Shown in pieces: positions 61,583 through 64,000 of a stretch of DNA of 64,000 nt (position 1 is its first letter; every line of letters begins with the position of its first letter). Origin of the DNA: Paraburkholderia bryophila (GTDB lineage: Bacteria > Pseudomonadota > Gammaproteobacteria > Burkholderiales > Burkholderiaceae). The notes under the pieces are model-generated. The model saw only the letters and a list, made by a program, of their open reading frames with translations, was not told the origin of the DNA and ran no database searches. The position numbers were made by a program, and so were the translations under genes. The stretch spans positions 2,656,001-2,720,000 of the forward strand of contig NZ_JACCAS010000002.1 of the NCBI RefSeq assembly GCF_013409255.1. Direction: 5' to 3'.

Positions 61583-62848
61583 TTATTTCCAGCTATTGCC
61601 GGACTTGAGGCCGTTCAGCGACGATTGCAGATCGCCGAGTGCATCGGCGGCTTTCTGGTCGCCTGACAGCACGTCGTGCACGGCATTCCAGAACTGACTG
61701 CTCACCTGGTTGTACCGGCTGGAGGTCACCGTGGACGGCCGGCTCACCGTGGTCGTGAACGTCGTGTAGAGGGCCGTCATGAACGGGTTGGCCTTGACGA
61801 TGTCGGCGTCTTTGTAGAGGGCGGGAATAGTGGGGTTGTACGAGCCCTGGATCGCACGCATCTTCTGTACTTCGGCGCTCGTCATATACGTGACGAGGTC
61901 GGCGGCGAGCTTGGGATTCTTCGAGTAGCGCGATACCGACAACTGCCAGCCGCCGAGCGTGCCCGCGTCGCGGCCGTTGGCGCCGCCGCGGGGCAGCGGC
62001 ATTACGCCGACCTTGTCCCTGACCGTGCTGTCGTTCTTCTGCAGCAACGACCAGGCGTACGGCCAATTGCGCATATACACCGCGTTGCCGGCCTGGAACA
62101 CGCCGCGCGCCTCTTCTTCGCCGTAGTTCAGGACCGATTGCGGCGTGATGGTGCCGATCCAGCCGGCAGCCATATCCAGTGCCTTGACGGCGCCGGGATT
62201 GTCGATAGTGACTTTGCCGGCGGCATCGACCACCGTACCGCCGTTGTAGCTGGCCACCCATTCAAGTGCGTTGCAGGACAGGCCTTCATAGGCTCGACCC
62301 TGCCAGACGTAGCCCCACATCTTGTCGTTGCCGGCCTTACGTTCCGCGTCCTGAATCTTTCTCGCCGAGCTGGCCAGTTCATCCCATGTGGTCGGCGGCT
62401 GGAGCTTGTATTTATCCAGCAGATCCTTGCGGTAGTAGAGCAAACCCGCGTCCGTAAACCACGGCATGGCGACTAGCCGCCCACCCACCGTATCGTTGGC
62501 GATAAGGGACGCGAAGTGTTGCGCCTGAACGCCATTGGTGTACGGACGCAAGTCGATGAAATGACTGGCTAGCGCACCCGGCCAGACCATGTCGATTTCA
62601 AAGACGTCGATCTTGTCCGACCCGCTGTTGAGGATCTGCTGGTAGAGGGCCAGCAATGCGCTGGAGTCGTTCGGGGTGGTCACGATCTCGACTTCGTTGC
62701 CGGTCTTTCTGGCCCATTCGGTCGCGGATTTTTTGCACAGATCTCCGCTGTCGCTACCGCAGGCGATTCTCACCGTGGTGGCGTGCGCGAAGATCGGCGT
62801 CAGCACCGTAGCAAGGGTGAGTGTGAGCGTAGCAAGCTTTATGTTCAT
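61583..62848 (-). CDS. Sugar ABC transporter periplasmic binding protein, MalE-type (421 aa)
   Basis: This is a periplasmic solute-binding protein of family 1. The signal peptide (M-N-I-K-L-A-T-L-T-L-T-L-A-T, cleavage near A-H-A) precedes the mature T-T-V-R-I-A-C-G-S-D-S-G-D-L. The I-D-V-F-E-I-D-M-V-W-P-G-A-L-A region near residue 85 is typical of alpha-glucoside/trehalose binding proteins. Two cysteines near the mature N-terminus may form a disulfide. I choose the ATG at 62848, eight bases from a ggaga site; an ATG six bases earlier is too close to it. It is the first gene of the uptake operon. Confidence 0.91.
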   Translation of the reverse strand: MNIKLATLTLTLATVLTPIFAHATTVRIACGSDSGDLCKKSATEWARKTGNEVEIVTTPNDSSALLALYQQILNSGSDKIDVFEIDMVWPGALASHFIDLRPYTNGVQAQHFASLIANDTVGGRLVAMPWFTDAGLLYYRKDLLDKYKLQPPTTWDELASSARKIQDAERKAGNDKMWGYVWQGRAYEGLSCNALEWVASYNGGTVVDAAGKVTIDNPGAVKALDMAAGWIGTITPQSVLNYGEEEARGVFQAGNAVYMRNWPYAWSLLQKNDSTVRDKVGVMPLPRGGANGRDAGTLGGWQLSVSRYSKNPKLAADLVTYMTSAEVQKMRAIQGSYNPTIPALYKDADIVKANPFMTALYTTFTTTVSRPSTVTSSRYNQVSSQFWNAVHDVLSGDQKAADALGDLQSSLNGLKSGNSWK

Positions 62849-63225
62849 GACCATTGTCTCCGACTTGTTGTAGTGGTTAAGATTTCGACCACAGTTCGTG
62901 TCATGCCATGAGACCTTGGCCGTATTAACCGGGAATTTCTGGGAAGTGGAGCGCCATTAACAATTGAAACAATCGGCGTGATGAACGGAGCCTGGGCGGC
63001 GCGGCAGTGGAATAAGGAGATCTGATCGATCAGATCGTGCTAATGGCGCGTTATGATGCACGCCGGCAACGCAGTACAACAAAGCAACACGGCGCAGTGT
63101 CGCCGGCAATAAGATATTTCTAACGGGAGCGAGTTAGAACTTCCGGTTTGGCGAGATTGTTAAATCGCCGATTTACAAAAAAACCCCGCTAGACGGCGTT
63201 AAAAAATGAATGGAGACGACACGTA
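62849..63225. promoter_or_regulatory. 377-bp divergent region between the sugar uptake operon and the response regulator
   Basis: No gene is supported. It includes the 18-bp palindrome at 63019-63036 and several AT-rich patches, including a run of seven A at 63177-63183 followed by cccc. It should contain promoters for the uptake operon (minus) and the response regulator (plus). Confidence 0.5.
63019..63036. promoter_or_regulatory. 18-bp perfect palindrome gatctgatcgatcagatc
   Basis: Every base pairs with its symmetric partner. It lies 170 bases upstream of the binding-protein start and 189 bases upstream of the response regulator, a good position for a repressor or activator dimer controlling one or both. 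The binding protein is unknown. Confidence 0.5.
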
Positions 63226-63948
63226 ATGGAAAAGTACCGGATCGCTGTGCTGGACGACGATCCCGATATGCTGCATTGGCTGCGGGATCTGCTGGCGGAG
63301 GCTGGCTTCGCGGTCTCCGCGGTAGACAGAGCGTCGATGTTGTACTCGCAGTTGCAGGCAGCGCCACACTCGCTAATCATTCTTGATCTGAAACTACGTG
63401 GTGAAGACGGTCTGACGATCGCGCGCGACCTGCGTCGCAACTCGGACGTGCCCATTATCATGATGAGCGGTCTCGGCGACGAAACAGACCGGGTGCTGGG
63501 CCTGGAGACCGCTGCCGACGACTTCGTCATGAAGCCGTTCTCAGGCCGCGAATTGCTCGCCCGCGTGCGTGCTCAATTGAGACGCTCGACGGAATTGTCA
63601 ATGCCGCGCACATCGAACGTGCTGACCAATGGGCCGCGCTATCTGTTCGACGGCTGGTTGCTGGATCTTGCCGCCCGCACGCTGACTCACAACGGCAACG
63701 AATGCTCGCTAACGCAAGGTGAGTTCGCGTTGTTGGCGGCCATGGTGCAGAGCCCTTCGCGTACGTGGTCGCGGGATCAGTTGCTCGAACATACGCGCGG
63801 TATCGATATCGACGTGTACGATCGTACGATCGACGTGTTGATCCTGCGACTGCGTCGCAAGATCGAACCGAACCCCGCCCAGCCAATTTACATTCGTACG
63901 CAACGTGGCTTTGGATACACGTTTTCAGCCGCGGTCACGAGGCTGTAG
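63226..63948 (+). CDS. OmpR-family response regulator (240 aa)
   Basis: This is a two-component transcription factor. The receiver domain has the acidic group D-D-D-P-D near residue 10, phosphoacceptor Asp54 in L-I-I-L-D-L-K-L-R-G and Lys103 in F-V-M-K-P-F. The C-terminal winged helix has S-L-T-Q-G-E-F-A-L-L and ends with I-R-T-Q-R-G-F-G-Y-T-F. It is divergent from the sugar uptake operon and may be followed by its kinase, whose first codons seem to begin at 63953. Its targets are unknown, but the adjacent operon is a candidate. Confidence 0.9.
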   Translation: MEKYRIAVLDDDPDMLHWLRDLLAEAGFAVSAVDRASMLYSQLQAAPHSLIILDLKLRGEDGLTIARDLRRNSDVPIIMMSGLGDETDRVLGLETAADDFVMKPFSGRELLARVRAQLRRSTELSMPRTSNVLTNGPRYLFDGWLLDLAARTLTHNGNECSLTQGEFALLAAMVQSPSRTWSRDQLLEHTRGIDIDVYDRTIDVLILRLRRKIEPNPAQPIYIRTQRGFGYTFSAAVTRL

Positions 63949-63952
63949 CGTC

Positions 63953-64000
63953 ATGTGGACCGCCTCCCGAATGTGGGCGTCGCGCGTTAGCGTGCGTGCG
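63953..64000 (+). CDS. Possible start of sensor kinase gene (3' truncated by window edge)
   Basis: An ATG four bases after the response regulator stop opens a frame (M-W-T-A-S-R-M-W-A-S-R-V-S-V-R-A) that runs to the window end. Position alone suggests the cognate histidine kinase. Sixteen codons are too few to show a family. Confidence 0.35.
   Translation, partial: MWTASRMWASRVSVRA

Overview
The window is GC-rich, tightly packed bacterial DNA. It has the look of a Burkholderiales genome, most likely Paraburkholderia or Burkholderia: LysR regulators beside amidohydrolase, porin and MFS genes, NodT-type RND efflux operons, cepacian-like exopolysaccharide genes and a VpsR-type sigma-54 activator. 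The organism is inferred from gene content and family resemblance only. I saw no rRNA, tRNA, CRISPR array, phage or insertion sequence.

Layout. 1-11.6 kb is ordinary metabolic and transport DNA: the end of a LacI-type regulator, a RIO-type kinase, a LysR / M20 amidohydrolase / porin / MHS-family transporter cluster, a SulP permease, a LysE-type exporter, a second LysR and a VOC protein. 11.9-20.2 kb is a tripartite RND efflux operon (pump, adaptor, outer-membrane factor) followed by a two-component system. DinB lies at 20.2-21.3 kb.

21.9-51 kb is a large regulated exopolysaccharide (EPS) region. A sigma-54 activator with a VpsR-like N-terminus and a CRP/FNR protein bracket a six-gene, translationally coupled minus-strand operon: carrier protein, acyl-CoA-dehydrogenase-like flavoprotein, aminoacyl-carrier-protein ligase, DUF1839 protein, GH2-like glycosidase and a tandem alpha/beta hydrolase. 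From memory, this resembles the berB ... berA interval next to the c-di-GMP-controlled bep EPS cluster of Burkholderia cenocepacia. A second CRP/FNR gene, preceded by a near-consensus sigma-54 promoter, then leads a plus-strand EPS operon (initiating phosphotransferase, Wza-like exporter, glycosyltransferase, secreted glycosidase, Wzz/Wzc-like protein). That operon converges on a minus-strand EPS operon (glycosyltransferase, ElaA-like GNAT, ManC, glycosyltransferase, Wzx-like flippase, acyltransferase, lipoprotein glycosidase).

51.5-54.7 kb holds a membrane GGDEF-EAL protein whose stop codon overlaps the start of an UndA-like non-haem iron oxidase, the enzyme class that makes 1-undecene from lauric acid. 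55.4-62.8 kb is a complete alpha-glucoside/maltose-type ABC uptake operon with its own GH13 glucosidase and LamB-like porin. Divergent from it, 63.2 kb to the end, is an OmpR-type response regulator and the first codons of what may be its kinase.

Most interesting points: the carrier-protein aminoacylation operon embedded between two probable c-di-GMP regulators; the UndA-like oxidase coupled to a c-di-GMP enzyme; and the Wzc-like protein with a broken Walker A motif.
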